Assembly (NCBI RefSeq): GCF_000378185.1
Contig: NZ_KB899378.1
Span: 248,001-312,000, forward strand
Reading direction: 5' to 3'
Length of the DNA stretch: 64,000 nt
From: Salinimonas chungwhensis DSM 16280
GTDB lineage: Bacteria; Pseudomonadota; Gammaproteobacteria; Enterobacterales; Alteromonadaceae
The position numbers and the translations under genes are program-made. The notes below the pieces were generated by a model, which saw only the letters and a program-made list of their open reading frames with translations, ran no database searches and had not been told where the DNA came from. Below, in pieces: positions 26,388 through 35,729 of the stretch. Within the stretch, counting starts at the first letter, position 1. Every line of letters starts with the position of its first letter.

Positions 26388-27362
26388 TCAGAATGCGGGA
26401 TTTGCGGTTCTGGCAAATTGTAAGCGCGCCCGGTTTCGGCCCTGGGTTTTGGCTTCGTAAAGTGCTATATCGGCTTGTTCAAGCCATGCCATAGCGTGGG
26501 TATATGTAGTTGCAAAGGGCGCCAACCCCAGGCTGACCGTAAAACTGATTTCGCTATCCTCATGCTTTACCGTGGTTTGCTGTGCATACTCGCGGATGCG
26601 CTCAGCCACCAGCATAGCGTCGTCACTATCGGCGTCGGTAAGGATAACGGCAAACTCTTCACCGCCATAGCGTCCGGCCAGATCAGTTTCCCGCACTGTG
26701 TCCCGAATGATTCTTGCCAGCGTCTGAATGACTTTATCGCCAGCCTGATGGCCGTAAGTGTCATTCACATTTTTAAAATGGTCAATATCCAGCATCATGG
26801 CGGTCACAGGCTTTTCTCTGCGTCGAGCCAGTTTAAAGATGGTATCAAACCGCTCCTGCCAGTAACGGCGATTGTACAGGCCGGTAAGACCATCTACCCG
26901 GCTCATATGTTTTAAGTCTTCGTTTAGTCGCTCAACCCGTAATTTACCTAACGCCTGTGCGGTGACATCGTACACCATCATACACATGCGCTGAACATCA
27001 CCGCTGGGCGACGTGAGCGGAAACATAGTGACGTTTTGAAACATATTTGCTGAATCGGACGTGATGGGCCGGTTACAACCAAAATGAAACAGATATGGGC
27101 GCTGTTCCCAAATCAGAAACACCGGCGTCCGCAAATCAAAAACAGGTTCTGCTTTGGTTCTTAGCCAGTGTTCATCAATCTCAGGAAAGTAATCAAACAG
27201 AGCATTACCACAAATTTGGCTGGGCAGGATATCGGAATGGTTTTGCATAAACTGGTTCCAGACTTCCACTTTAAAGTCGCGATTTAGTACCACAATGCCG
27301 ACTTCCAGCGAGCTAAGCAGTTCATGCTGCCAGTGTAGATCAGCCATGTCATCTGGCATCAT
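26388..27362 (-). CDS. PAS-GGDEF diguanylate cyclase
   Basis: A 324-residue soluble enzyme making cyclic di-GMP. A PAS-like sensor lies at about 15-135 (LEVGIVVLNRDFKVEVWNQF at its start), then a short helix and a GGDEF domain from about 155. The active-site signature is GGEEF (233-237), and an RETD inhibitory site lies exactly five residues before it, so the enzyme should be active and subject to product inhibition. The start overlaps the stop of the response regulator by four bases (ATGA), so the two form a coupled signalling pair at the end of the thyA operon. Confidence 0.9.
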   Translation of the reverse strand: MMPDDMADLHWQHELLSSLEVGIVVLNRDFKVEVWNQFMQNHSDILPSQICGNALFDYFPEIDEHWLRTKAEPVFDLRTPVFLIWEQRPYLFHFGCNRPITSDSANMFQNVTMFPLTSPSGDVQRMCMMVYDVTAQALGKLRVERLNEDLKHMSRVDGLTGLYNRRYWQERFDTIFKLARRREKPVTAMMLDIDHFKNVNDTYGHQAGDKVIQTLARIIRDTVRETDLAGRYGGEEFAVILTDADSDDAMLVAERIREYAQQTTVKHEDSEISFTVSLGLAPFATTYTHAMAWLEQADIALYEAKTQGRNRARLQFARTANPAF

Positions 27363-28393
27363 ACCGCTTCCTTCTCAAGATAAACCAGCCGCGTATAGAT
27401 TTTCTCCATCGCATCATCCGGAAACAGCAACAGCAAATCAAAGCTTATGTCATGGCGTTTAATCGCATAAGCAATTTCCACCGCCATCACTTTGCTCCAG
27501 CGCGAAATATTGTCATTTAACAGCACCTCAAGACCGCGGTCCCGGCCCAAAATGATTGGCTGGGTGTGGCTAAAGCTGACATTCAACTGTGCTGACAATG
27601 CATTGAGACATGCGCCAGTCAAAATATTAGACACATCCATAAGTGCCTCCAGGGATAACTGATCCAGATGCTGCTCATCGAGCTGCCCGTTTTCGTATCC
27701 CAGTAGTGCCATGATATTTCGGGTATTGGTGTCGTTAAAGATGACCAGCGCCTCGCCTTTTATACCTGCGCTCACAAAGCCTTTGGAAACGGCTGAAACA
27801 CGTTCATTGCGGTTAATTTCCGCAATCGCCATATGCAGTTCGTTACTTTCAATCAGATTCACATTAGGAATGGGTAAATCCACAAACTCGCCCAGCAGGG
27901 TGGCCAGACTCTCCCCGGCCCGGCCCATGGCAACATTTACCAGCTCCCGATAGATATCCAGTTTATCAGCAGGTTTTGTCTGCATTGTGGCAGCGTCCTG
28001 CCGACGCAGTGAAGCATCCGCATCACCGCTGTAAAGTCCGTATTGCTGCAACAATTCTGTAAGCTTGTTGTTGTCGATGGGTTTGCGTATAAAATCCAGC
28101 GCGCCCTGAGCAAGCATGCGTTGCCGGGCTTCTGCCTGAACATCACCGGACACCACAATAACCAGGCACGGCATATCAGCCTCACGGATGGCCTGCATGG
28201 TCTGATAGCCGTCCATTACCGGCATATTCAAATCCAGAAACATGACATCTCCACGGCCTTCACGAATCAAACAGAGGGCCTCTTCACCATTAGAGGCAAA
28301 GCTTATGTCGACATCCCAGCCGTCGGGGATTGAGCGGGCGAGCTGACGCCGGGCGAAGCCGGAATCATCGCAGATCAGTACGGGTGTTGTCAT
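27359..28393 (-). CDS. Response regulator with CheC-like phosphatase domain
   Basis: A 344-residue protein. The receiver domain (1-120) has acidic pocket D9-D10, phospho-acceptor D54 in FLDLNMP, and K104 in FIRKPID. The C-terminal half (about 143-335) is CheC-like. The first phosphatase signature D146-x3-E150-x2-N153 is intact, while the second reads E249-x3-D253-x2-N256, so one active site may be lost. CheC proteins dephosphorylate CheY-type receivers, so this protein may remove phosphate from itself or a partner. It is 13 bases after thyA and overlaps the diguanylate cyclase gene. No chemotaxis genes are in the window. Confidence 0.85.
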   Translation of the reverse strand: MTTPVLICDDSGFARRQLARSIPDGWDVDISFASNGEEALCLIREGRGDVMFLDLNMPVMDGYQTMQAIREADMPCLVIVVSGDVQAEARQRMLAQGALDFIRKPIDNNKLTELLQQYGLYSGDADASLRRQDAATMQTKPADKLDIYRELVNVAMGRAGESLATLLGEFVDLPIPNVNLIESNELHMAIAEINRNERVSAVSKGFVSAGIKGEALVIFNDTNTRNIMALLGYENGQLDEQHLDQLSLEALMDVSNILTGACLNALSAQLNVSFSHTQPIILGRDRGLEVLLNDNISRWSKVMAVEIAYAIKRHDISFDLLLLFPDDAMEKIYTRLVYLEKEAV

Positions 28394-28406
28394 AGCGCAG
28401 CCTCTT

Positions 28407-29240
28407 TTAAATCGCTACCGGCGCTTTGATATGAGGATGTGCCTGATAATCTTGCAGCGCAAAATCTTCGAAACTAAAACCAAAAATATCTTTCACCGCT
28501 GGATTAATATGCATGGTCGGACGCGGATACGGTGTGCGCGATAGTTGGGTGTCAGCCTGTTCCAGGTGATTTACATAAAGATGTGCGTCACCCAGAGTAT
28601 GAATGAAGTCACCCGGCTCTAAATCACACACCTGAGCGACCATCATGGTTAATAACGCATAGCTGGCTATATTAAACGGAACGCCCAAAAAGATATCGCC
28701 ACTGCGCTGATAAAGCTGGCAGGAAAGTTTGCCGTTGAGAACATAAAACTGAAAGAGTGTGTGGCAAGGTGGCAATGCCTGCCGCTGTTGTGCAGCATTT
28801 TCCTTCGGTGACAAGGTGGTATCGGGAAGCACTGCCGGATTCCAGGCACTAACAATCAGACGCCGTGAATCAGGATTAGTCTTTATCTGCTCGACTACCT
28901 GCGCAATCTGATCAATAGAGCCACCATCCGGCGTTGGCCAGCTTCGCCACTGGGCACCGTAGACCGGTCCCAGCTCACCCTCATCGGTGGCCCATCCATC
29001 CCAGATGGACACGCCATTTTGCTTAAGATAGGCAATGTTGGTGTCACCCTTTAAAAACCATAGCAGCTCATGAATGATAGAGCGCAGATGACATTTTTTT
29101 GTGGTGACCAGCGGGAAGCCTTCTTGCAGATCAAAACGCATCTGATAACCGAAGACGCTCAGCGTGCCAGTACCAGTACGGTCTTCTTTTTTAACGCCGT
29201 TATCGCGCACATGCTGCATTAACGCCAGATATTCTTTCAT
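28407..29240 (-). CDS. thyA: Thymidylate synthase
   Basis: A 277-residue enzyme converting dUMP to dTMP with methylene-tetrahydrofolate. Motifs are [11 protein letters not shown] near the start, catalytic Cys159 in [32 protein letters not shown], and a C-terminus ending in VAI. It belongs to the longer class that carries an extra segment (about 137-155) before the catalytic cysteine compared with the 264-residue E. coli enzyme. lgt lies just four bases upstream, the pairing also seen in E. coli. Its folate partner folA is 20 kb away. Confidence 0.96.
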   Translation of the reverse strand: MKEYLALMQHVRDNGVKKEDRTGTGTLSVFGYQMRFDLQEGFPLVTTKKCHLRSIIHELLWFLKGDTNIAYLKQNGVSIWDGWATDEGELGPVYGAQWRSWPTPDGGSIDQIAQVVEQIKTNPDSRRLIVSAWNPAVLPDTTLSPKENAAQQRQALPPCHTLFQFYVLNGKLSCQLYQRSGDIFLGVPFNIASYALLTMMVAQVCDLEPGDFIHTLGDAHLYVNHLEQADTQLSRTPYPRPTMHINPAVKDIFGFSFEDFALQDYQAHPHIKAPVAI

Positions 29241-29244
29241 TGGA

Positions 29245-30060
29245 TCATTGCTTCTGGTTAGTCGTTGAAACTCTGGGTTCTTTGCGGTAAGCCCGTACCA
29301 TCAGCCATACGCCCAACAGGATCATTGGAATACATAAAAGCTGGCCCTGACTTAAACCGATATCGTACAACCCAAGATGAGCATCTGGCTGGCGGAAATA
29401 TTCCACAAAGAACCGGAAGGCCCCATAGCCTAATAAAAATAAACCACTTACTGCGCCCGTAGGGCGGGGTTTAGCTGAATATAGCCAGAGTATGATAAAC
29501 AGCACGACCCCTTCAAGGGCAAATTCATATAATTGCGAGGGGTGACGAGGCACATTGCCCGCATTAGGAAATATAATCGCCCAGGGAACATCCGTGGTGC
29601 GCCCCCATAACTCGGCGTTAAGAAAGTTGCCGATTCGACCTGCGCCCAGACCAATAGGGACCAGCGGGGCGATAAAATCTCCCACTTCCAGAAACCGGGC
29701 ATTCATTCGCTTAGCCTGCCATGCCAGAGCCGCCAATACACCAAGCAGTCCACCGTGAAAGGACATCCCGCCAGCCCAGATTTTAAACAGGTAGAGTGGA
29801 TTGCTGACGAACATGTCAAACTGATAAAACAAGACGTAGCCAATGCGCCCACCCAGGATGACACCTACAAATCCCCAGAATAAGAGATCTGCCAGTTGCT
29901 CTTTGCTCCAGCTGGTTTTCTCGAGCCGCTTATGCGCTAACAGGTAGGCGGCTACAAACCCCACCAGATACATAAGTCCGTACCAGCGAACATGCAACGG
30001 GCCCAGACTAAAAATGATGGGGTCGATATTGGGGAAAACCAGATAACTGCTTTCTGCCAT
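29245..30060 (-). CDS. lgt: Prolipoprotein diacylglyceryl transferase
   Basis: A 271-residue inner-membrane enzyme that transfers diacylglycerol from phosphatidylglycerol to the lipobox cysteine of prolipoproteins. About seven helices are visible. The signature [14 protein letters not shown] and the upstream [12 protein letters not shown] and [11 protein letters not shown] segments, including the conserved histidine, are intact. It serves the lipoproteins coded in this window (PrsT-like, NlpD, S9 peptidase). It lies between the TauE-like gene and thyA with gaps of three and four bases. Confidence 0.96.
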   Translation of the reverse strand: MAESSYLVFPNIDPIIFSLGPLHVRWYGLMYLVGFVAAYLLAHKRLEKTSWSKEQLADLLFWGFVGVILGGRIGYVLFYQFDMFVSNPLYLFKIWAGGMSFHGGLLGVLAALAWQAKRMNARFLEVGDFIAPLVPIGLGAGRIGNFLNAELWGRTTDVPWAIIFPNAGNVPRHPSQLYEFALEGVVLFIILWLYSAKPRPTGAVSGLFLLGYGAFRFFVEYFRQPDAHLGLYDIGLSQGQLLCIPMILLGVWLMVRAYRKEPRVSTTNQKQ

Positions 30061-30063
30061 GGT

Positions 30064-30882
30064 TTATTCTATTCCTACAATCATGCGAATACTGACAAGC
30101 ACCAGCAGCGCTGCCAGTACCTTTTTCAAAACTTGAGTATCCATTTTTTGGCCCAGCCGGGCACCAATGCCGGCGGTAAAAACAGAGGTTGTCACAATAC
30201 CGAAAGTTGCCGGTAAATACACGTATCCTATCGCACCGGGCGGCAAAACAACCTCTTTCATACCGGCCACTATAAAACTGGCACTACCAAATATAGCGAT
30301 AATAAGGCCACTGAGTGCTGCACATCCGATAGCCTGACGTATATTTACCTGAAACCACACCAGAGCCGGCACCAGCAACGCGCCTCCACCGATACCCATT
30401 AACGCACTGATAAACCCGGTTACCCCACCAATACCGGCAAGCATTTTATTCCCAGCCTGATGTTTGGATGCTTCACGTTTGCCAAAAATCATCTGTAACG
30501 CGATTAGCATGACCAGCACGGCAAAAATATTTTTTAATAATTCACCAGATATAAAACTGGCAAACTGCGCGCCCAATACCGCGCCAACAGCAATTCCCAT
30601 GCCCGCATAAATCACCAGCTTGTTATTGATATTGCCCAGCCGGTAATGGGCGATGGCTGAGGAAAACCCGGTAAAAATTATGGTAGATAACGAGGTGGCA
30701 ATTGCCATAGGCATCACCAGATCGGTATTCAGGTGCAGAAAATGTGCTAACAGATAGGACAGAGCAGGGACAATAATGAGACCGCCCCCGATACCCAGCA
30801 TTCCGGCCAGCAACCCAACTACCAGGCCGATGGCCAGACAAAAACTCACAATGATATAAACCGGATCCATGCCCTGTTCCAT
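30064..30882 (-). CDS. TauE/SafE family anion exporter
   Basis: A 272-residue membrane protein with about eight helices. Two similar halves carry glycine-rich segments, GLLAGMLGIGGGLIIVPAL (near 20-40) and FISALMGIGGGALLVPAL (near 160), the hallmark of the TauE/SafE fold. Substrates in the family include sulfite, sulfoacetate and other organic anions; none can be assigned here. It is often found between ptsP and lgt in marine gammaproteobacteria. Its stop lies three bases before the lgt start, so it leads that operon; a 100-base gap separates it from ptsP. Confidence 0.85.
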   Translation of the reverse strand: MEQGMDPVYIIVSFCLAIGLVVGLLAGMLGIGGGLIIVPALSYLLAHFLHLNTDLVMPMAIATSLSTIIFTGFSSAIAHYRLGNINNKLVIYAGMGIAVGAVLGAQFASFISGELLKNIFAVLVMLIALQMIFGKREASKHQAGNKMLAGIGGVTGFISALMGIGGGALLVPALVWFQVNIRQAIGCAALSGLIIAIFGSASFIVAGMKEVVLPPGAIGYVYLPATFGIVTTSVFTAGIGARLGQKMDTQVLKKVLAALLVLVSIRMIVGIE

Positions 30883-30982
30883 GCTAAAGCGGTATTTAAT
30901 CAGGTACCGCAGATCAGAAATTTTCTGCGATCACACTAACACAGAACGTGTCATTTTCCTGCAACGAAGCCTGGCAGTGATT

Positions 30983-33274
30983 CTATGAACCAGCCCGGAT
31001 CAACCCTCCCAGCCCTTTTTGCTCAAGATAATCGTTGATATGCGCATATACTTCCTGATGGGTTTGTGCAGTCAGCGCACATGCCAACAGGTTTTTACTC
31101 TCTTTAAGATTAACATTGCGGATCACCCAGTTAATTTTGCCGATATTATGGGCATTCATGCTGAGCCTGCGGTAGCCCATCCCCAACAGCAAGATTGCGC
31201 CACCCGGTTCGCCGGCTATTTCGCCACAGACCGTAACCGGTATCTTATGCGCATCGGATTGACGGACTATGTCATACAATGCACTTAATACCGCAGGATG
31301 ATAACTATTGTATAAGGCGGCTACCCGGGTGTTATTTCGATCTACCGCCAGTAAATACTGGGTGAGGTCGTTACTCCCCACCGAGAAGAAATCAACGTGC
31401 CTGGCCAGTTGTGGCAACAGATAAAGAACCGAAGGAACCTCCAGCATGACGCCAATACGCGGGCGCACCAATGTCTCGCCGGTGTCTTTAATTTCTTCAC
31501 TGACTTCGAAAAATGCCTGTTCAATCAGCCGTGAGGCTTCCTGCACTTCATTTACCGAAGAGATCATCGGCAGCATAATTTGCAGATTACTGAGCCCCAG
31601 ACTGGCTTTCAGCATAGCCCGGATTTGGACTAAGAATATTTCCGGATGATCCAGCGTCAGCCTTACACCTCGCCACCCAAGAAACGGGTTTTCCTCATTG
31701 ATGGGAAAGTACGGTAACGGTTTGTCGCCGCCCACATCCAGCGTCCGCATGGTGACCTGTTGTTCGGGTACACAGCGCAATACTTCACTGTAGAGTTTGA
31801 TTTGCTCTTTTTCTGACGGAAAACTTTCACGCAGCATAAACGGAATTTCTGTGCGGTACAGGCCAATACCTTTTCCCTGATTCCGCGCCACGGTCTCAAT
31901 CTCTACCGATAAACCGGCATTAATGAGCAGTGACATCCGACAGCCATCTTCTGTCTCACAGGCTTTATTTGCTTCCGAAGCAATTTGCTCGGCCAGCAAT
32001 GCCTCTTCTTCAATTAACTGTACAAAGCTCTGGCGGATTGCATTATCTGCCCCGATGATAATTTCGCCCGAATAACCATCCAGTAGAATCTCTTTATTTT
32101 CCAACAGCGTAGGTGACACATTCTGACACCCCATGACTGCTGGTATCCCCATGGCTCGCGCCAAAATAGCTGCGTGAGAATTATTCGAGCCACGAATAGA
32201 AATTATTCCTTTCAGGTGCTCTCGGGGAAACTCTGCCAGCATAGTGGCAGAGACTTCTTCAGCTACCAGAATACTGGCCTTATCGGCCAGGGTAACCTGC
32301 GGTCGCTCACCGCGTGCCTGGTGAAGAATATTGACCAATATGCGGTTCGACAAATCGACAATATCAATGGCCCGCTCCTGCATATATGGGTCGTCCATAT
32401 TGGCGAACCGAGCGGCGTAATCTTCCACCACCATTTTTAATGATGAACCCGCGCACCATTGCTCCTGAATTTTGGCTTCTACTTCACGCCCCAGACTGTT
32501 GGCATCAAGCAAATGATGATACAGCTGAAAAATGGCTTTAACATCATCAGGAATACCTTCTTCCAGGCTGTTTGACAGTTCGTCCACCTGCTCGCGGGTT
32601 ATCTCCACCGCTTTACGGTAGCGCTGGACCTCCTGCGACCGATCATCGGTACGTTTGACCACAAAACGCCGCAGATCCACAGTGGAATCGGTGGAAAATC
32701 CATGACCAATAGCCAGCCCTGGAGAACCGGCAATACCCATCACTTTTTTCTGATGCAGTGTCGAGGGCAGAATATCATTACTGCTCAGCGCACCCCGAAT
32801 CTCAGCATTGCTGATCTCCAGCGCCAGTTGGGCAGCCAGCGTAACCAGAAAAGCTTCCTCATCTTCACTGAAAAAGCGCATTTTTGCTTGTTGCATGGTG
32901 ATAACACCCAGCACTTTACGCTGATGAATAATGGGCGTGCCTAAGAAGGCTTTATAATTTTCTTCGTGAACTTCAGGGTAGTGTTTAAAACGGGGATGAC
33001 GGTGGGCGTCTTCGATGTTCAGCGGCTCTTCGCGCTGACCCACCAGACCAATCAGGCCTTCTGAAAAACCTATCCGGACTTGCTCGACGGCATCAGGATG
33101 CAGGCCATCAGTGGCTTTTAAAATAAATTCCTGGTTATCGTAATCAGCCAGATAAATAGAGCAGGAGTCAACCTGCATGACTTGCTTAACGCGACTGGCC
33201 ACATTGAACAACGCCTCGTCAAGCGCAGGAATCTGACTCATTTCCTGAACAATGCGTTTGAGTGTTGTCAGCAT
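30983..33274 (-). CDS. ptsP: PEP-protein phosphotransferase of the nitrogen PTS (EI-Ntr)
   Basis: A 763-residue protein that takes phosphate from phosphoenolpyruvate and passes it to NPr, linking carbon and nitrogen status. A GAF domain occupies about 1-160, followed by the enzyme I N-domain with active histidine in GSNNSHAAILARAMGIPAVMG (about residue 367), then the PEP-binding barrel with GLYRTEIPFM, FFSVGSNDLTQYLLA and CGEIAGEPGG. The ATG at 33274 gives MLTTLKRIVQEM, as in E. coli PtsP. A GTG at 33292 with a good AGGAG site is an alternative. It lies 28-46 bases after rppH, the usual pair. Confidence 0.93.
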   Translation of the reverse strand: MLTTLKRIVQEMSQIPALDEALFNVASRVKQVMQVDSCSIYLADYDNQEFILKATDGLHPDAVEQVRIGFSEGLIGLVGQREEPLNIEDAHRHPRFKHYPEVHEENYKAFLGTPIIHQRKVLGVITMQQAKMRFFSEDEEAFLVTLAAQLALEISNAEIRGALSSNDILPSTLHQKKVMGIAGSPGLAIGHGFSTDSTVDLRRFVVKRTDDRSQEVQRYRKAVEITREQVDELSNSLEEGIPDDVKAIFQLYHHLLDANSLGREVEAKIQEQWCAGSSLKMVVEDYAARFANMDDPYMQERAIDIVDLSNRILVNILHQARGERPQVTLADKASILVAEEVSATMLAEFPREHLKGIISIRGSNNSHAAILARAMGIPAVMGCQNVSPTLLENKEILLDGYSGEIIIGADNAIRQSFVQLIEEEALLAEQIASEANKACETEDGCRMSLLINAGLSVEIETVARNQGKGIGLYRTEIPFMLRESFPSEKEQIKLYSEVLRCVPEQQVTMRTLDVGGDKPLPYFPINEENPFLGWRGVRLTLDHPEIFLVQIRAMLKASLGLSNLQIMLPMISSVNEVQEASRLIEQAFFEVSEEIKDTGETLVRPRIGVMLEVPSVLYLLPQLARHVDFFSVGSNDLTQYLLAVDRNNTRVAALYNSYHPAVLSALYDIVRQSDAHKIPVTVCGEIAGEPGGAILLLGMGYRRLSMNAHNIGKINWVIRNVNLKESKNLLACALTAQTHQEVYAHINDYLEQKGLGGLIRAGS

Positions 33275-33320
33275 ACTGCCCTGGCTAGCCACTTACCTGA
33301 CTCCTGTTAGCCCGTCGCGG

Positions 33321-33854
33321 CTATCCGCGTCGGCGCTTGCGATGACGTTTATTTGACCCGGCCTGGTTTGGCCTCCCCATAGGGGGCATGGCTACCGGAA
33401 CAAATTCTTTCATGACTTTGCGATAAACATCGCGTTTGAAAGACACCACGTTTCTTACCGGATACCAATAACTTACCCAGCGCCAGTCATCAAATTCCGG
33501 ATGACCGGATTTAAGCACATCGACATCGGCATCGGGGCAATTTAGCTGTAGCAAAAACCATTTTTGCTTCTGACCGATACACACAGGATTACTTCCCTGG
33601 CGTATCAATCGTTTGGGCAGCTTATACCGCAGCCAGTTTCGTGTTACTCCCAAGATGGTGACGTCTTTGGGCCGCAGCCCTACCTCTTCATGTAACTCCC
33701 TGTACATGGCTTGCTCTGCAGTTTCCCCTTCATCAATTCCGCCTTGTGGAAACTGCCATGAATGTTGGCCATAACGCCTTGCCCAAAACACTTGTCCTAT
33801 TTTGTTGCAAATCACTATGCCCACATTCGCACGGAATCCGTCGGCATCTATCAC
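33321..33854 (-). CDS. rppH: RNA 5'-pyrophosphohydrolase
   Basis: A 177-residue Nudix enzyme that removes pyrophosphate from mRNA 5' ends and so triggers RNase E decay. The Nudix box [20 protein letters not shown] and the RppH-specific segments [20 protein letters not shown] and [11 protein letters not shown] are almost identical to E. coli. [10 protein letters not shown] and [15 protein letters not shown] follow. The C-terminus ends in a basic tail (RHRKRRRG). It is transcribed toward ptsP, and mutH lies divergently upstream, as in E. coli. Confidence 0.96.
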   Translation of the reverse strand: MIDADGFRANVGIVICNKIGQVFWARRYGQHSWQFPQGGIDEGETAEQAMYRELHEEVGLRPKDVTILGVTRNWLRYKLPKRLIRQGSNPVCIGQKQKWFLLQLNCPDADVDVLKSGHPEFDDWRWVSYWYPVRNVVSFKRDVYRKVMKEFVPVAMPPMGRPNQAGSNKRHRKRRRG

Positions 33855-34024
33855 TTAGACTCCCGGGCACCTTAAATTTTTCTATTACCGCATTTGACCA
33901 TAATATGCTGCCCATTCAAAGCATTAATGCAAAGGCCCTGTTTCGCCATAAAATGTCAGTGCTTTTATTCACCGTTTGCACCACGTAAACTGGACCGCAA
34001 TACATTGGTTAACCAGGAGTGCTT

Positions 34025-34699
34025 TTGCAGCCCCCATCTTCTGCACCTCGTGATATAAATGAGTTACTGGCTCGCTGCCAGAAAATTGCTGGTTTATCCC
34101 TGGGCGAACTGGCCGGACTTGCCAATGTCGCTGTGCCTGAGAATCTTCAGCGCCACAAAGGCTGGCAGGGCCAGTTGCTGGAGTTATGGCTGGGCGCAAC
34201 CGCCGGTTCACGACCACAACAAGACTTTCCTGAACTGGGGGTTGAATTAAAAACACTTCCAGTGGACAGTCGCTGGCAGGTGCGCGAGACTACCTATGTT
34301 TGCTATGCGCCGCTTATGAATCCGCCCGGGGTAACATGGCCCACCAGCAATGTCCGAAATAAACTTTCCCGGGTGCTATGGTTGCCACTGGAAGGCGACC
34401 GCAAAATTCCGGTCAGTCAGCGGCGGGTGGGAAATGGCTTTTTATGGACGCCTTGCGGTCAGGAAGAAGCCCTATTGCAAAAAGACTGGGAAGAATTGAC
34501 GGAAATGATCGTGTTGGGTCAGGTTGAAAAAATCACCGCTCGCCACGGCAATGCTTTGCACCTGCGTCCTAAAGCTGCCAATGGCAGCATTTTGACAGAC
34601 GCCCTGGGACCGGAAGGTGATCGTATCAAAACTCGTCCGCGGGGATTCTACCTGCGCAAAACATTTACTCAGGCGTTATTGATTAATGCGTTCAGCTGA
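34025..34699 (+). CDS. mutH: DNA mismatch repair endonuclease MutH
   Basis: A 224-residue nuclease that nicks the unmethylated strand at hemimethylated GATC sites when activated by MutS and MutL. The catalytic D-x6-E-x-K signature is at D67, E74 and K76 ([12 protein letters not shown]). [17 protein letters not shown] and [17 protein letters not shown] follow, as in E. coli. I take the TTG at 34025, which is six bases after a strong AGGAG; a GTG two codons upstream overlaps that site. Presence of MutH implies Dam methylation in this organism. Confidence 0.95.
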   Translation: MQPPSSAPRDINELLARCQKIAGLSLGELAGLANVAVPENLQRHKGWQGQLLELWLGATAGSRPQQDFPELGVELKTLPVDSRWQVRETTYVCYAPLMNPPGVTWPTSNVRNKLSRVLWLPLEGDRKIPVSQRRVGNGFLWTPCGQEEALLQKDWEELTEMIVLGQVEKITARHGNALHLRPKAANGSILTDALGPEGDRIKTRPRGFYLRKTFTQALLINAFS

Positions 34700-34702
34700 A
34701 AA

Positions 34703-35698
34703 TCAGACATTACCGGTCGCATCTTGCCCTGATTCCTCGTGTCTGCGATCTGCCCGGGCCACAAATTCAGCAAAGGACTGTTGCTCAAGCAATCGGCTGG
34801 CCAGCGCCAGCGTGGTTGGGTCTACCTTAGCTTGCCTGGCCACATCACCAATGGTCAGCTGGTTACGTGTCGAGGATGGCAGAATGGCTAGTATTCGGCC
34901 GGTTTTCGCCAGTGCGTGACGCATGGCATCGGGCGAAGCATCGCCAGCATCAAAACGGTTATAATCCAGTATTGATGGGGAGGTGCGTTGTGGTATGGTC
35001 AGCAAAAACAAGATAGTTAGCATAACGGCGGCAATCGCCAAATCCAGCCCGGTCTGCCATGCTAAAATATGCAGAAAACCAAATGTCACAGCGGTAACCA
35101 GCAAGATACCAATCATCGCCAATCCCACTGTTGCACCCAATGCCCCAGCCAGCCAGCGTAATCGGTATTGTGACGGTACCGCAACCTGGTTCGGTAAGTG
35201 TTTATGGTATTTCTGGACCAGCTCTGTCATCAGTAAGCCCAGTACCAGCACCGTAAAGCCGTTAATCATGGCACTGATATAGACGGGCCAGAAGTCCAGT
35301 GGATGCCCCACGGGCGTGGACTCAATCAGCATGTGCTTCTCGGCGATACCCGAGAACGCCAGCGGCAACTGAATAATGATACACAAGATAACCGGGTACC
35401 ACAGTAGATAGCGACTGGAAGACGGGTTAGCGACTAATGATGGTTTCAAAGCGCGATAAAACAGCGCCATAAGTAGCACAGGTACCCAGTCCGTCGTCCC
35501 ATACAGTATTAATAAAGGTTGCCATACCTGAACGACAAGCTCGTCAAACAAACATAACGGCCAGGTCAGCAATGCCGCATCAAGCCAGGCTGGTTTATGC
35601 AGATACTGCCGGCGTCTTATATAAAGTACTGCGGTCAGTAACCACAACACACCCAGTATAATAATACTGGACAGAATCCAGGGATGTACTTCTGGCAT
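34703..35698 (-). CDS. Polytopic membrane protein with C-terminal AraC-type HTH fragment
   Basis: A 331-residue protein from the ATG at 35698, which has an AAGGA ribosome binding site. The frame is open 51 codons further up, overlapping the triphosphatase gene. About seven hydrophobic helices span residues 7-230. A cytoplasmic tail carries LTIGDVARQAKVDPTTLALASRLLEQQSFAEFV (about 282-314), which resembles the first helix-turn-helix of AraC-type regulators in membrane sensors of this layout. The protein stops soon after, so the second HTH is missing. It is either a shortened membrane-bound regulator or a protein using one HTH for other contacts. No family name is assigned. Confidence 0.6.
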   Translation of the reverse strand: MPEVHPWILSSIIILGVLWLLTAVLYIRRRQYLHKPAWLDAALLTWPLCLFDELVVQVWQPLLILYGTTDWVPVLLMALFYRALKPSLVANPSSSRYLLWYPVILCIIIQLPLAFSGIAEKHMLIESTPVGHPLDFWPVYISAMINGFTVLVLGLLMTELVQKYHKHLPNQVAVPSQYRLRWLAGALGATVGLAMIGILLVTAVTFGFLHILAWQTGLDLAIAAVMLTILFLLTIPQRTSPSILDYNRFDAGDASPDAMRHALAKTGRILAILPSSTRNQLTIGDVARQAKVDPTTLALASRLLEQQSFAEFVARADRRHEESGQDATGNV

Positions 35699-35729
35699 TG
35701 TCATTCCTTCGCTTCCGCCCTCTACACTG

